Made by a program: the position numbers and the translations under genes. A DNA stretch of 44,032 nt, taken from NCBI GenBank assembly GCA_947491945.1, contig CANLLN010000035.1, positions 1-44,032 of the forward strand, read 5' to 3'. The stretch is from an uncultured Carboxylicivirga sp. (GTDB lineage Bacteria; Bacteroidota; Bacteroidia; Bacteroidales; Marinilabiliaceae). Position 1 is the first letter of the stretch. The number at the start of each line of letters is the position of its first letter. Of this stretch, positions 1 through 8,454 are shown in pieces. The notes beneath the pieces were generated by a model. It was given only the letters and a program-made list of their open reading frames with translations. It was not told the origin of the DNA and did no database searches.

Positions 1-63
1 TCGGGGTTTTGTTATACTTTTAAGATAGTAATAATTATCTAGATATCAAAGATATAAGTCAAC

Positions 64-846
64 TTATGAATATCCCTCTTTTTTTATGCCTGCCTTGCAT
101 TGGACTGCCTTCCTTTCCATGGTTTCGGCAAAGTGTTTTTGATTCAAGGCATAGTTGTCTAAAAGCCCTTCTTCACCGTGATTAAGATGGTGTTGGAGGG
201 CATAAAACTTGAGGTTATAAATGCTAACACCGGCATAGGTCATCCGAATGGCATACTCCTTATCATCAGGCCCCTTGCCGATCCATTCCTCATCGTAGCC
301 ATTCACGCGGTAGGCATCATCCTTCCAGTACGACATGTTGCATCCTCGAACACCTCGCACAGATTTTGAGTTGTACAGTAAGTGTTGATGCAGGATGGCG
401 AGTGTCTGGCAGCGCGTAGATTGTTTTGTTGAGTAACTGAGGGTTTTACACGCTTCTTCTGTTTCTTCTTTGTTAATGCGTATTCGGCGACCGGCCACAA
501 GGCGTCCGGGTCGGGCAAAACGAAGGTGATCAGCAACAAAATGTTTATCCAGTATCACATCACCATCAATTTGTATGATGTACGGATGTCTTGCTCTTTC
601 GATGGCTTTATTACGTATGGTGTTAATGCGAAAGCCCTTATCCTCTTGCCATACATGGATGAGTGGGCAGGGGTAATTATCTTTAAAAGAATCAATCATT
701 AACCGGGTTGCTTCGGTCGAGCCATCATCGGCTATGATTACCTCGTCGGGAAGGTGTGTTTGTGCGGCAATGCTTTGAAGGCAAAGCGATAGTGCTTCGG
801 GCCAGTTATAGGTTGTCAGAAAAAGTGTTGTTTTGGGTTGTTTCAT
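64..846 (-). CDS. Family 2 glycosyltransferase (GT-A fold, galactosyltransferase-like C-terminus)
   Basis: Predicted cytoplasmic glycosyltransferase of about 260 residues that would move a sugar from a nucleotide sugar onto an envelope glycan such as LPS core or O-antigen; acceptor and sugar are unknown. The N-terminus reads as a GT2 domain: TLFLTTYNWPEALSLCL, then the nucleotide-binding IIADDGSTE (D40/D41), and the metal-binding QIDGDV (D94-x-D96). The C-terminal third has GKGPDDKEYA, which resembles the acceptor-side motif of the Glyco_transf_7C region. I start at ATG 846. A longer frame begins at TTG 864 but overlaps the upstream gene's stop, while ATG 846 leaves a 10-nt gap. It is the last gene of a three-gene minus-strand operon with the GIN lipoprotein and PagL-like protein. 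The family assignment is firm; the pathway is inferred from context. Confidence 0.88.
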   Translation of the reverse strand: MKQPKTTLFLTTYNWPEALSLCLQSIAAQTHLPDEVIIADDGSTEATRLMIDSFKDNYPCPLIHVWQEDKGFRINTIRNKAIERARHPYIIQIDGDVILDKHFVADHLRFARPGRLVAGRRIRINKEETEEACKTLSYSTKQSTRCQTLAILHQHLLYNSKSVRGVRGCNMSYWKDDAYRVNGYDEEWIGKGPDDKEYAIRMTYAGVSIYNLKFYALQHHLNHGEEGLLDNYALNQKHFAETMERKAVQCKAGIKKEGYS

Positions 847-856
847 GTGCTTGGGT

Positions 857-1609
857 TTAATCAATTTTAATGAGTTTTCCTGTATTGGGCAGGTAGCTAA
901 CTGTTACCCTTTTATGATGAGTTGTAGCCATGCCTTTATAGTAGGTATTTCCTGATGAATAGGTAGTAACATCCAGTTTGTCATTAACAAAAAGACGACA
1001 TTGGCCAATGGATTTGTGATGAACCATACTCGTGTTACTTATCAGCCTGAGCGCATCGATATTCACCGCCCCTTCAAGGGTGATAAAACTTTGTTGGCAA
1101 CGACCGGCGAGCATAAAATTGCCAATGTTATTATTGCCATACACATTAAGGGTGAGTTGCTGGCAGTTGAGCCTAAGCGATACCTCAGAGAATCGCGCCT
1201 CTCCGTTCATAATGATTGCGAAGCGATCGGTGGTAATGGTGTCATCGGTGCGTAATTCGAGTGTGGTATGGGCTGTTATTTTTTGTATCTGTGCAGCAGG
1301 AAGATGAATTTCAATGGCTTCACTTTTTCGTAGAAATTCTTTATGACTATGATTAATATTGAGTGTTCCCATATCTTCATTCAGTTCAAGATCGCTGATT
1401 AGGTAATCCAGTCCTCTTACATAGGCCGTGTCTGCCGCATTATGCAATACCAAGCGGCACGGTGCGTTGACAACGATATGTTGCAGACTTGCTGTTGATA
1501 AGTTTTGTTTGATAACAATGCCATCATCATTCAGCCTGTTGATGTATTCACAGCCGGTAAGGCTGAGGCTAATGAGCAAAAGAAAAAGGAGGAGCCGCAA
1601 GCAGGTCAT
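857..1609 (-). CDS. GIN-domain (DUF2807) putative lipoprotein
   Basis: Predicted exported lipoprotein of 250 residues with a head GIN (DUF2807) beta-helix-like domain. This family is common in Bacteroidota and its biochemical role is unknown. The N-terminus is a short hydrophobic signal ending in a lipobox (SLSLTGC, modified cysteine at residue 20). The body is repetitive beta-strand sequence starting with VVNAPCRLVLHNAADTAYV and continuing through alternating hydrophobic strands (IEIHLPAAQIQKITAHTTLE, LTLNVYGNNNIGNFML), as expected for the family. The start codon overlaps the stop of the upstream PagL-like gene by four bases (ATGA), which implies translational coupling. Surface or periplasmic display is likely. 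A structural or adhesin-like role has been proposed for the family, but nothing here proves it. Confidence 0.82.
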   Translation of the reverse strand: MTCLRLLLFLLLISLSLTGCEYINRLNDDGIVIKQNLSTASLQHIVVNAPCRLVLHNAADTAYVRGLDYLISDLELNEDMGTLNINHSHKEFLRKSEAIEIHLPAAQIQKITAHTTLELRTDDTITTDRFAIIMNGEARFSEVSLRLNCQQLTLNVYGNNNIGNFMLAGRCQQSFITLEGAVNIDALRLISNTSMVHHKSIGQCRLFVNDKLDVTTYSSGNTYYKGMATTHHKRVTVSYLPNTGKLIKID

Positions 1610-2748
1610 GATTTGTTATTTTTTCGGTAATTAAAGCTGTAGCCCAGACCAAACTCCAGAAATTCAGAACGGAAAAAGCTGGATTTAACGCTAAAGTTAG
1701 CAATAATATTTGGGGTGATATAACGGCGGATGCCCAGCCGTGGATAAACCGGTTGCGGAGGTTTTACTTTGGTGTGCAGATATACACCCACATTGACAAA
1801 CAAGCAGGTTTTATTGAGGAAAACATTGTAGGAAGCAAACAGTCCGTTGAAGTAATAGGCGTGCTTTGAGAAGGTTTTCTCAGGATCCAGTTCATCAGTA
1901 TTGCTCCAGTTAAGGGGGGCACTTGGCGCGTAAAACTGATCGAAGCCAATGCCAAGGGCTCTTTTTTTATTCAAATGCCACAGGTGATTAATACTCAGGC
2001 TGCCATTCCAGTATTCTTTCGCGTTGTAGAGTGTGCTTTGACAGCGTCCTGCACTTCCCACAATCAATATTTCCCGTTCAGTGCTTTGGTGTGCCTTGCA
2101 ACTGTTCATAGTAGGTGTCAGGGTTTCATTAAAATGATACCTTCCTCCCAGGTTGGCTGTTAGGGTATTAACACCGTGGTTGGGTTTTTTAACTGCCCCG
2201 TTTGACAGGTGAGTTAAAGTAGCACCTGCCGATAACGAGAACCTTTTGTGGATACGATAGTCAAAGTGTAAGCCCATGCTGATGTAGGCATTCAGGTGAC
2301 TGCTAAATAAGGTGTTGTGAAGATTGTTGTCGATGTCGAAGGTTCGGGTGGCATAAGCCAGCCCCAGGGCAAGTTTGCTCTCCACTTTTATGCGTGAGCG
2401 ACGATAAATAGGATGGTGAATATAAGGATACACAGCAAAGCCCTCGCCATAGATAGCACTATTACCAAAGGTACCATAGTAGAGCCCCAATCCGATTTCG
2501 GGATAGTTAAAATAGCTCTCCCAGCTCTTTGGGTCAAAAAGCGCTCGCCCATACGTTATTTCCACACCCCTTGCATAATCCTCAATAAAATACATCATTG
2601 TGTTATGGTGGGGTAGTACCAGGCCGCCGTGAAGTCGCATGCTTAGGATTTGGTGTTTTGCTGTCTCTACGCTGACATTAGGAATGCTTTGAGCCTGAGA
2701 AGTAGTAGCGAAAAATACTATGATGATAATGAATATGAGGTGTTTCAA
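1606..2748 (-). CDS. PagL-like lipid A 3-O-deacylase / acyloxyacyl hydrolase family protein
   Basis: Probable outer-membrane beta-barrel enzyme of 380 residues in the PagL/acyloxyacyl hydrolase family, which removes the 3-O acyl chain from lipid A. Residues 1-20 form a signal peptide ending in TTSQAQ. The PagL-type catalytic signature is visible as THLSNG (H180, S182, N183, G184). The rest alternates amphipathic strands, and the ending EFLEFGLGYSFNYRKNNKS places an aromatic residue in the last strand. The protein is longer than classical PagL, as is common in Bacteroidota homologues. The only codon that keeps the signal peptide is TTG at 2748; an in-frame stop lies just upstream and the next methionine is residue 37. 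It is the first gene of the operon with the GIN lipoprotein and glycosyltransferase, suggesting lipid A or LPS remodelling. Family confidence is good; the exact acyl position is not established. Confidence 0.78.
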   Translation of the reverse strand: MKHLIFIIIIVFFATTSQAQSIPNVSVETAKHQILSMRLHGGLVLPHHNTMMYFIEDYARGVEITYGRALFDPKSWESYFNYPEIGLGLYYGTFGNSAIYGEGFAVYPYIHHPIYRRSRIKVESKLALGLAYATRTFDIDNNLHNTLFSSHLNAYISMGLHFDYRIHKRFSLSAGATLTHLSNGAVKKPNHGVNTLTANLGGRYHFNETLTPTMNSCKAHQSTEREILIVGSAGRCQSTLYNAKEYWNGSLSINHLWHLNKKRALGIGFDQFYAPSAPLNWSNTDELDPEKTFSKHAYYFNGLFASYNVFLNKTCLFVNVGVYLHTKVKPPQPVYPRLGIRRYITPNIIANFSVKSSFFRSEFLEFGLGYSFNYRKNNKS

Positions 2749-2951
2749 TGTGATGAATTATGAAATAAAAGGGCGAAGATAATAAAAGGTTAAATAATAT
2801 AGTTAGTTGCTAAAGACGGTGTTTAGGAAATGGGTTTAATTCAATGGGAATGAGCGGACGGAACCACGATCGCGAAGAAAGCTTCTCTAAATATCTGTCG
2901 TTTAAATGCGTTTCCTTTGGTCAGGAGTGTATATCCTTCATTAGATTGCAT

Positions 2952-2959
2952 TATCTTTG
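2952..2959 (+). promoter_or_regulatory. Candidate -7 box upstream of the Wzi-like gene
   Basis: TATCTTTG matches the Bacteroidota -7 consensus TAnnTTTG and lies 28 bases before the ATG at 2988, a sensible leader length. I do not see a convincing TTTG at the usual -33 distance, so the match rests on the -7 box alone. Confidence 0.45.
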
Positions 2960-2987
2960 ATTTTTTATTTTTTTTGATACAATTTAC

Positions 2988-4634
2988 ATGATATTTTCTA
3001 CCGTAAGAAAGCTTCTTCGTTGTTCGTTAGCTCTTTTTCTGCTTTGTTGTCTGCCGGGAAACCGGATATCGCTTATGGCACAGGAGATTATAAATACTGA
3101 TTTTACTATTCATTCGCAGGTGTCGTCAAACACCATCAGGCCGATGTGGCTAACTGCTAATCAGTGGGGACGTTACGAACAGTTTGGGCATTTGGGTTTG
3201 CTGGCAGAGCTGGGGGTCGACTATAAGATTGTTGATCGTAAATATTTCTCTATCCAGGCAGGTGTCCGCGGGCTTGTGAACCTGGATATATCGGAAAGCG
3301 CATTGCAGGAGGCCTACCTGAGCGGAAAGGCATGGGTGATTGACTTTTCACTGGGCAAAGAGCAATATTCGCCTGTTGTGTATGACGAAGCGCTTTCTTC
3401 GGGTCTGTTTCTGATGAATAGCAATGCCCGTCCCGTGCCGCGTTTTACAATAGGGGTATTTGATTATTTACCACTGGGTTTCACCAAAAACTGGGTGGAG
3501 ATAAGAGGGGGTATTTCTCAGGGCTGGCTCAATGATGATCGCGTGCAGAAATATAATGGAGCTAATGATGTGCTGCTGCACGAGAAGTTTGCCTATGCGC
3601 GTTTGGGGAATACAGCTGTAAAGCCCTATGTCGGATTAATGCATTCGGCTTTGTTAGGAGGTACGCGCCCCAATGGACAGAAGATACCGGTTGATTTTTG
3701 GGCTACCTTTATGGGGGAAGCTTCGAGTGAACTAGGAGAAACGAATGCAACGGGTGCGCACATGGGACTTTGGGATTTTGGTATTGATTGGAAAGCAAAG
3801 TTCGGAGATATACATCTTTATTTACAGAAGCCTTTTGCTGATGCATCCGGTATGCGTTTGCGCAACTTTTACAATAAGGATTTTATTTTGGGCTTGGGAG
3901 TAAAGCCAAAAGATATAAGTTGGTTAAGGGGTGTTTCAGTAGAGTTGTTTAAAACGGATCATCAGTCAGGCTATGGCATTCCCGACCCGCTCTATCCGGT
4001 GGACTATAAAGGGCATAAGCAAGGCTCTATTATCTGGATGGACGATATCGAAGATGATTTTGATGGATTTATGTATGAAGTATTCGGAGAAACACGAACC
4101 GGATGGTGCGAAGATGAGGTGATGCGTTATTTGGAAGTTGAGCTGGATGAGGGGCATCGCTATGGTGGGCGCGATGATTATATGAACAATGGAGAATATT
4201 ACAATGGATGGATCTATCACGGAGCCACTATGGGTACACCCTTTTATCATACGGCCGATAAGGTAAGGAAGTATGCGGATGGTTGGGATGAAATAGATCG
4301 GGTGAATTTTTACAATAACCGGGTGAATGGATTTCACCTGGGTATGGAGGGGGATATTACTCCCACGCTGAAATATCGATTTAAGTCGAGCTACACAATT
4401 AATAAAGGAACTTTTGGTGAGCAGTTTCGTGGGCGCTATAGCTGGACGCGCACCGAAGATTACTTTTTTGCGGAATCGAAGCAGCAGGTTTATTCACTCC
4501 TCGAACTTCAATATCAGCTACCTCGCCTGCAAGGGCTAAGCTTCACGGGAAAAGTGGCCTGGGATGTGGGTGAACTGTATAAATCGGTCGGCGGACAAAT
4601 TAGCGTGCGCTATGCGCCACAGATAATCTTTTAA
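2988..4634 (+). CDS. Wzi-family capsule assembly outer-membrane protein
   Basis: Predicted outer-membrane beta-barrel of 548 residues in the Caps_assemb_Wzi family. Wzi in E. coli helps attach capsular polysaccharide to the cell surface. Residues 1-32 form a signal peptide (hydrophobic LALFLLCCLPGN, then LMAQ). The mature N-terminus matches the family: SSNTIRPMWLTANQWGRYEQ, followed by LDFS-like strands such as VIDFSLGKEQYSPVVYDE and the SGLFLMNSNARPVPR segment. Residues about 350-440 are rich in acid and aromatic residues and probably form long loops. The end is a barrel-type strand closing in QISVRYAPQIIF, with a terminal Phe typical of outer-membrane proteins. It sits 60 bases upstream of a polyprenyl-phosphate sugar transferase, so capsule or exopolysaccharide export is the likely context. 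The specific polymer is unknown. Confidence 0.85.
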   Translation: MIFSTVRKLLRCSLALFLLCCLPGNRISLMAQEIINTDFTIHSQVSSNTIRPMWLTANQWGRYEQFGHLGLLAELGVDYKIVDRKYFSIQAGVRGLVNLDISESALQEAYLSGKAWVIDFSLGKEQYSPVVYDEALSSGLFLMNSNARPVPRFTIGVFDYLPLGFTKNWVEIRGGISQGWLNDDRVQKYNGANDVLLHEKFAYARLGNTAVKPYVGLMHSALLGGTRPNGQKIPVDFWATFMGEASSELGETNATGAHMGLWDFGIDWKAKFGDIHLYLQKPFADASGMRLRNFYNKDFILGLGVKPKDISWLRGVSVELFKTDHQSGYGIPDPLYPVDYKGHKQGSIIWMDDIEDDFDGFMYEVFGETRTGWCEDEVMRYLEVELDEGHRYGGRDDYMNNGEYYNGWIYHGATMGTPFYHTADKVRKYADGWDEIDRVNFYNNRVNGFHLGMEGDITPTLKYRFKSSYTINKGTFGEQFRGRYSWTRTEDYFFAESKQQVYSLLELQYQLPRLQGLSFTGKVAWDVGELYKSVGGQISVRYAPQIIF

Positions 4635-4662
4635 TGATTAGCGCATTTCATGGAAGATTAGT

Positions 4663-4670
4663 TATTTTTG
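4663..4670 (+). promoter_or_regulatory. Candidate -7 box upstream of the sugar transferase
   Basis: TATTTTTG fits TAnnTTTG and lies 24 bases before the ATG at 4695. No clear -33 partner is visible, so the sugar transferase may have its own promoter or be read from the Wzi-like gene. Confidence 0.35.
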
Positions 4671-4694
4671 CAAACAAAATAAAAACTGACAATA

Positions 4695-6092
4695 ATGTTA
4701 AAGGAGAAAGAAAGGGTTGTTTATAATTTCCTGGCGGTGTTGGATGCGGCCATCGCCTGGCTATCGCTCGATATCGCCTTTTATTTATACTTTGGTGAAT
4801 TCACCTTCCGAAACAGCAAAGACTCTATTATTGTTCATCTGATTGTATTGGGCTTGTGGGTCATTCTGTCTAAGGTATTCCGTATTAATGAGGTGTATCG
4901 CTCACGTCCCTACTCTATTTTGATCATTAACATATTAGGTGCCACTTTGCTGGGGCTGGGTGCTTTGGCGCTGGCTATATTTGTGTTTAATCTCTATTAT
5001 ATTGGCATTGTACCGATTTTATACTTTGGTGGTGTGTCTGCCATTTTGCTGATTGTCTTAAAGCTGCTTTTTTTCTCCTACGTAAAGCGTGCCCGGCGCA
5101 AGGGTCTTAATTATCGTAATATTTTAATTGTGGGAGATGTGTCGGCCGCTACTTTTATTAAGCAAGTATTAAAATATAAGGAGTGGGGGTATCGTGTGGT
5201 TGGTGTGGTTGGTGATGAAGAACTTAATGCCCGCGTAGGACAGGAAGTGCCGATGTTGCCTGAGGATACCGATGTGGATAAGATGATTGAGGATAAGACC
5301 ATTGATGAATTGATCTATTGTCGAGAGAAAGCGCGCATGGAGGAAATTATGGCTTTGCTTACCAGTTGCAACGAACTGGGGGTTGTGTTTCGGATGTCCT
5401 CACCTTTCTTTAATATGCTGACCAATAAAACGCACCTGCATTATTTTGACACTACGCCTGTTTTGACCATCTCCAATACCCCCATGGATTATCTGATGCT
5501 GAAGGTAAAGGCGGTTATGGATTTTTTAATGGCTTTTACCACCATCACACTTTTCTCACCGCTGTTTATTGCCATTGCCATTGGTATAAAGCTATCATCC
5601 AAAGGGCCTGTCTTCTTTCAGCAGAAGAGGGTGGGTATGCGTGGCCGAAAGTTTTGGGTATATAAATTTCGCACCATGGTTACGGACGCTGAGGAGTTGA
5701 AGGCGAGTCTGATGGAACAAAACGAGATGGATGGTCCGGTGTTTAAGATTGAGCGCGATCCCCGCATAACCGGTATTGGTCACTTTCTTCGCAAAACTAG
5801 TTTAGATGAGTTGCCTCAGTTTTTTAATGTGCTGATGGGTGATATGTCTATCGTTGGACCACGTCCGCCTGTGCCCGCCGAAGTACGCGAGTATGAGCGA
5901 TGGCAGTTACGTCGATTGTCCATGAAGCCGGGAATCACCTGCATATGGCAAATTTCGCCCAACCGTAATGATGTCTCTTTCGAAGACTGGATGCGCATGG
6001 ATCTTGAGTATATCGATAACTGGTCGTTACGACTGGACTTTGTAATTATTTTAAAAACCATCAGAACCATGCTTCGTGCCGATGGCCGGTAA
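4695..6092 (+). CDS. Undecaprenyl-phosphate sugar phosphotransferase (WcaJ/WbaP-type)
   Basis: Integral membrane enzyme of 465 residues that starts capsule or exopolysaccharide repeat-unit synthesis by transferring a sugar-1-phosphate, usually glucose-1-P or galactose-1-P, to undecaprenyl phosphate. The N-terminal third carries about four membrane segments, followed by a cytosolic Rossmann-like region (NILIVGDVSAATFI). A further membrane segment lies near residues 273-295. The C-terminal catalytic domain shows GPVFFQQKRVGMRG, the metal-binding acidic run after FKIERDPR, KTSLDELPQFFNV and IVGPRPP, and ends MLRADGR. The length and layout match the polyprenyl glycosylphosphotransferase family. 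It follows a Wzi-like gene and precedes a DUF4296 lipoprotein by 11 bases, so these may be co-transcribed. The sugar specificity cannot be read from sequence. Confidence 0.92.
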   Translation: MLKEKERVVYNFLAVLDAAIAWLSLDIAFYLYFGEFTFRNSKDSIIVHLIVLGLWVILSKVFRINEVYRSRPYSILIINILGATLLGLGALALAIFVFNLYYIGIVPILYFGGVSAILLIVLKLLFFSYVKRARRKGLNYRNILIVGDVSAATFIKQVLKYKEWGYRVVGVVGDEELNARVGQEVPMLPEDTDVDKMIEDKTIDELIYCREKARMEEIMALLTSCNELGVVFRMSSPFFNMLTNKTHLHYFDTTPVLTISNTPMDYLMLKVKAVMDFLMAFTTITLFSPLFIAIAIGIKLSSKGPVFFQQKRVGMRGRKFWVYKFRTMVTDAEELKASLMEQNEMDGPVFKIERDPRITGIGHFLRKTSLDELPQFFNVLMGDMSIVGPRPPVPAEVREYERWQLRRLSMKPGITCIWQISPNRNDVSFEDWMRMDLEYIDNWSLRLDFVIILKTIRTMLRADGR

Positions 6093-6103
6093 ACATAGAT
6101 ATT

Positions 6104-6904
6104 ATGAGCAGATATTTTATTTTATTTTTATTGGGCGCTGTTTTGTGGAGCTGCTCAACACGTCCAAAGGTGCCCAGACATCTGGCTGATGAAGAACGTA
6201 TGACGGCTGTGCTGGCGGATATCTATCAGTTGGAGAGCGTTTTGAGTCAGACCCGGCTGACTTACAACTCCGCCAAAGAAGATAAGGTATCGGGTTATTA
6301 TCGGAATGTGCTGGATAAGCACGGTATGAGTAAGGCGGACTTTGACAGTGCCATGGTTTGGTATGCCGCTCACCCAACCGTTTTATCTGATGTTTATGAG
6401 GAGGTTATTGAGGAGTTGAGTCGACGGGATGCCGAGCTGAAGAATAAGATGAATGAAGAGAAGGAGATAAAGAAAGATTTACCTAAGGTTCCCAGCAGAG
6501 TTGATTTGTGGGCCGATACAACGGCATTTCAGGTGCCCTTTGATGAACAGGATTCCTTGGATAATCGGGTTCCTTTTACTTTTAGCGTGGATTCCTTAAG
6601 TGATGGCATATTGCGTTTGCAGGCCGATTATTCCTTTAGCGAAACGGGCTTAATGGATAGTGCCCGCATGAAGATGGTTGCCTGTTATGCCGACAGCACC
6701 GCTGATACTGTATTTTACCATATCCATAAGTCTTTTAATACGGTGAAGGGTAATATTTCCCATCGCATCAACCAACGTTCTTTGGTGGTGGTCAAAGGAC
6801 TGCTTTTCGATCATGATACATCAAAGGTATCTGCCGTTGATATCGAAGCTGTTAAGTTGACCTTTATACCAACGATGGGTGCCGATGCCTTAAGCCTTCC
6901 GTGA
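6104..6904 (+). CDS. DUF4296-domain lipoprotein
   Basis: Predicted lipoprotein of 266 residues. The signal is short, with a lipobox-like LLGAVLWSC and the modified cysteine at residue 17. Residues about 25-115 match the Bacteroidota-specific DUF4296 pattern: MTAVLADIYQLESVL, a central YRNVLDKHGMSKADFDSAM and WYAAHPTVLSDVYEEVIEEL. The function of this family is unknown. The C-terminal half (DSLSDGILRLQADYSFSETG onward) is beta-rich and ends with VKLTFIP strands. It lies 11 bases after the sugar transferase, and its stop overlaps the start of the next gene by one base (TGATG), so it is translated as part of one message. A periplasmic envelope role is likely but unproven. Confidence 0.8.
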   Translation: MSRYFILFLLGAVLWSCSTRPKVPRHLADEERMTAVLADIYQLESVLSQTRLTYNSAKEDKVSGYYRNVLDKHGMSKADFDSAMVWYAAHPTVLSDVYEEVIEELSRRDAELKNKMNEEKEIKKDLPKVPSRVDLWADTTAFQVPFDEQDSLDNRVPFTFSVDSLSDGILRLQADYSFSETGLMDSARMKMVACYADSTADTVFYHIHKSFNTVKGNISHRINQRSLVVVKGLLFDHDTSKVSAVDIEAVKLTFIPTMGADALSLP

Positions 6905-7413
6905 TGAGAAAAATAAGTGCTCATTTTTATCTGAGACCTGATGGTACTTTCGGCAAGCGGCCGATACTTCATCTGGATGATACCGGTAGAATTGAAATGG
7001 TGCGTGAGCTGGGTGATGCCTTTCAGGAGGAGCCCGGGCTGGAGTATTTTCCCGGGATCCTTGTGCCGGGTTTTGTAGCCTCGTGTGCCCATAAGGAACC
7101 ATCGGATAGGATGAAAAGGCTGGCGCGCATAAATGGTGTTCTTCGTTTTCAGTGTGGTGATGATCGTTTGGCAGATCTCAACTACTGGGAGGCCTGGAAA
7201 AATATTAAAGATCTTGATCAGGAGCAGGTAAGTATCCGCACTCTGGCACATTATCTGTTGACACATACAAAAAAGGCAGCTCAGTTGCTGGGCATAGCTG
7301 AGTGGGGGGCGCTGGAGAAAGGTGCGCAGCCCGGCGTTTTGGTTTTGCAGAATATTGATCTTCGGGATTTTTGCATCACTGCCCATTCCTCATTTAAAAT
7401 AATACAGAAATAA
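6904..7413 (+). CDS. Miniature amidohydrolase-like protein lacking the catalytic barrel
   Basis: Intact 169-residue frame whose two ends resemble the N- and C-terminal parts of amidohydrolases of the aminofutalosine deaminase/cytosine deaminase type. Residues 1-60 look like the beta-sandwich half (MRKISAHFYLRPDG, then ILVPGFV), ending exactly where the metal-binding HxH should follow. Here the sequence is ASCAHKEP, so the first histidine is lost. Residues about 110-169 resemble the closing helix and beta-sandwich (LAHYLLTHTKKAAQLLGI, then LEKGAQPGVLVLQNI). The roughly 250-residue barrel between them is missing and no other metal ligands are visible, so deaminase activity is not expected. The start is ATG 6904, overlapping the DUF4296 stop, and the stop overlaps the cysQ start (TAATG). 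It could be a decayed enzyme or a repurposed fold. Confidence 0.6.
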   Translation: MRKISAHFYLRPDGTFGKRPILHLDDTGRIEMVRELGDAFQEEPGLEYFPGILVPGFVASCAHKEPSDRMKRLARINGVLRFQCGDDRLADLNYWEAWKNIKDLDQEQVSIRTLAHYLLTHTKKAAQLLGIAEWGALEKGAQPGVLVLQNIDLRDFCITAHSSFKIIQK

Positions 7414-8243
7414 TGAATAAATTAACGCGATTGGCTTTGGAAACGGCTATTGATGCCGGCAAAGAGATATTAAGGGTGTTTAACTCCGATGATTTTGGAG
7501 TGCGCATTAAAAGCGATGATTCACCATTGACCGAGGCCGATCTGAAGAGCCATCAAATTATTAATATAGCCCTGCAGGAAACCGGTATTCCGGTACTGAG
7601 TGAGGAAGGTACACATCAGGATTATCAGGAACGGAAAGAATGGCACCACTTGTGGATTGTAGATCCTTTGGATGGCACCAAGGAGTTTGTGAAACGCAGC
7701 GGTGAGTTTACGGTTAATATAGCCCTTGTAGAAACGAATCGGCCCGTGATGGGTGTAGTTTTCGCACCTTATTTGGGGTGTTTATATTGGGGTGATACGG
7801 AAGGCGCGTTTAAGGCGCAACTACCCGATGGCTGGCTGCAGCAGAGAGCCAATGACATTGTGAGTAGTTTGAAAGCTGATCTCTTGCCCCTGTCTTTACC
7901 AAAAAAGATGACGGTGGTGGCCAGTGTTAGTCATTTCTCTAAAGAGACGGAGCAGTTTGTGAGTGCTTTGAAGGAACGCGTGGGTGATGTGGACTTGGCA
8001 TCCCGGGGTAGCTCTTTAAAAATGTGCTTGGTGGCCGAAGGTTCCGCGCATATCTATCCACGACTGGGACCTACCATGGAATGGGATACGGCAGCCGGTC
8101 AGGCAGTTGTGGAAGCCGCTGGTGGTCACCTGCTGGATTGGCAGACGAGGGAAGCCATGCTGTATAATCGTTCGGAGTTGCTTAATGGTTGGTTTCTAAC
8201 TTTAGCAAAAGGTTTGCGTCCGGAAGATTATTGGTTGATATAG
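7413..8243 (+). CDS. cysQ: 3'(2'),5'-bisphosphate nucleotidase CysQ
   Basis: Cytosolic Mg-dependent phosphatase of 276 residues that hydrolyses 3'-phosphoadenosine 5'-phosphate to AMP, clearing a by-product of sulfate assimilation. The inositol-monophosphatase fold signatures are all present: PVLSEEGTH with the metal-binding Glu pair near residues 62-63, DPLDGTKEF (D84, D87) and EWDTAAGQAV (D225). The length is normal for CysQ. The ATG overlaps the preceding stop by one base, so it is coupled to the upstream pair. No sulfate-reduction genes are in the window, so the pathway link comes from the family rather than the neighbourhood. Confidence 0.93.
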   Translation: MNKLTRLALETAIDAGKEILRVFNSDDFGVRIKSDDSPLTEADLKSHQIINIALQETGIPVLSEEGTHQDYQERKEWHHLWIVDPLDGTKEFVKRSGEFTVNIALVETNRPVMGVVFAPYLGCLYWGDTEGAFKAQLPDGWLQQRANDIVSSLKADLLPLSLPKKMTVVASVSHFSKETEQFVSALKERVGDVDLASRGSSLKMCLVAEGSAHIYPRLGPTMEWDTAAGQAVVEAAGGHLLDWQTREAMLYNRSELLNGWFLTLAKGLRPEDYWLI

Positions 8244-8385
8244 AGCGGCTGTGGTGGTTGATGGTGATACCGCCTATCTCAATTATTATGGGGGAGTATG
8301 GAAAATATCTAATCTTATTCAGCATGTTTTGAATTGTGCCAGGAGAGAATAAAATTATTTCAATTTCCAATTGAAAGGCTGATTT

Positions 8386-8419
8386 TTGTCACAATACCGC
8401 TTATAATTTCTTATCTTTG
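8386..8419 (+). promoter_or_regulatory. Promoter of pgk (Bacteroidota type)
   Basis: TATCTTTG at 8412-8419 fits the -7 consensus TAnnTTTG, with TTG at 8386-8388 as a possible -33 element. The 23-base spacing is slightly longer than the usual 19-21. The predicted start gives a leader of about 30 bases before the pgk ATG at 8455. Confidence 0.6.
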
Positions 8420-8454
8420 TGCCTCATTGTTGAATTATAAAAATCACTACACAA

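Noticed and set aside
1-63. Possible feature before the first gene
   Set aside because: AT-rich and short, with no terminator or promoter I can support.
6811-7386. Open frame of 191 codons antisense to the miniature amidohydrolase gene
   Set aside because: No signal, domain or promoter, while the plus-strand frame is coupled to both neighbours.
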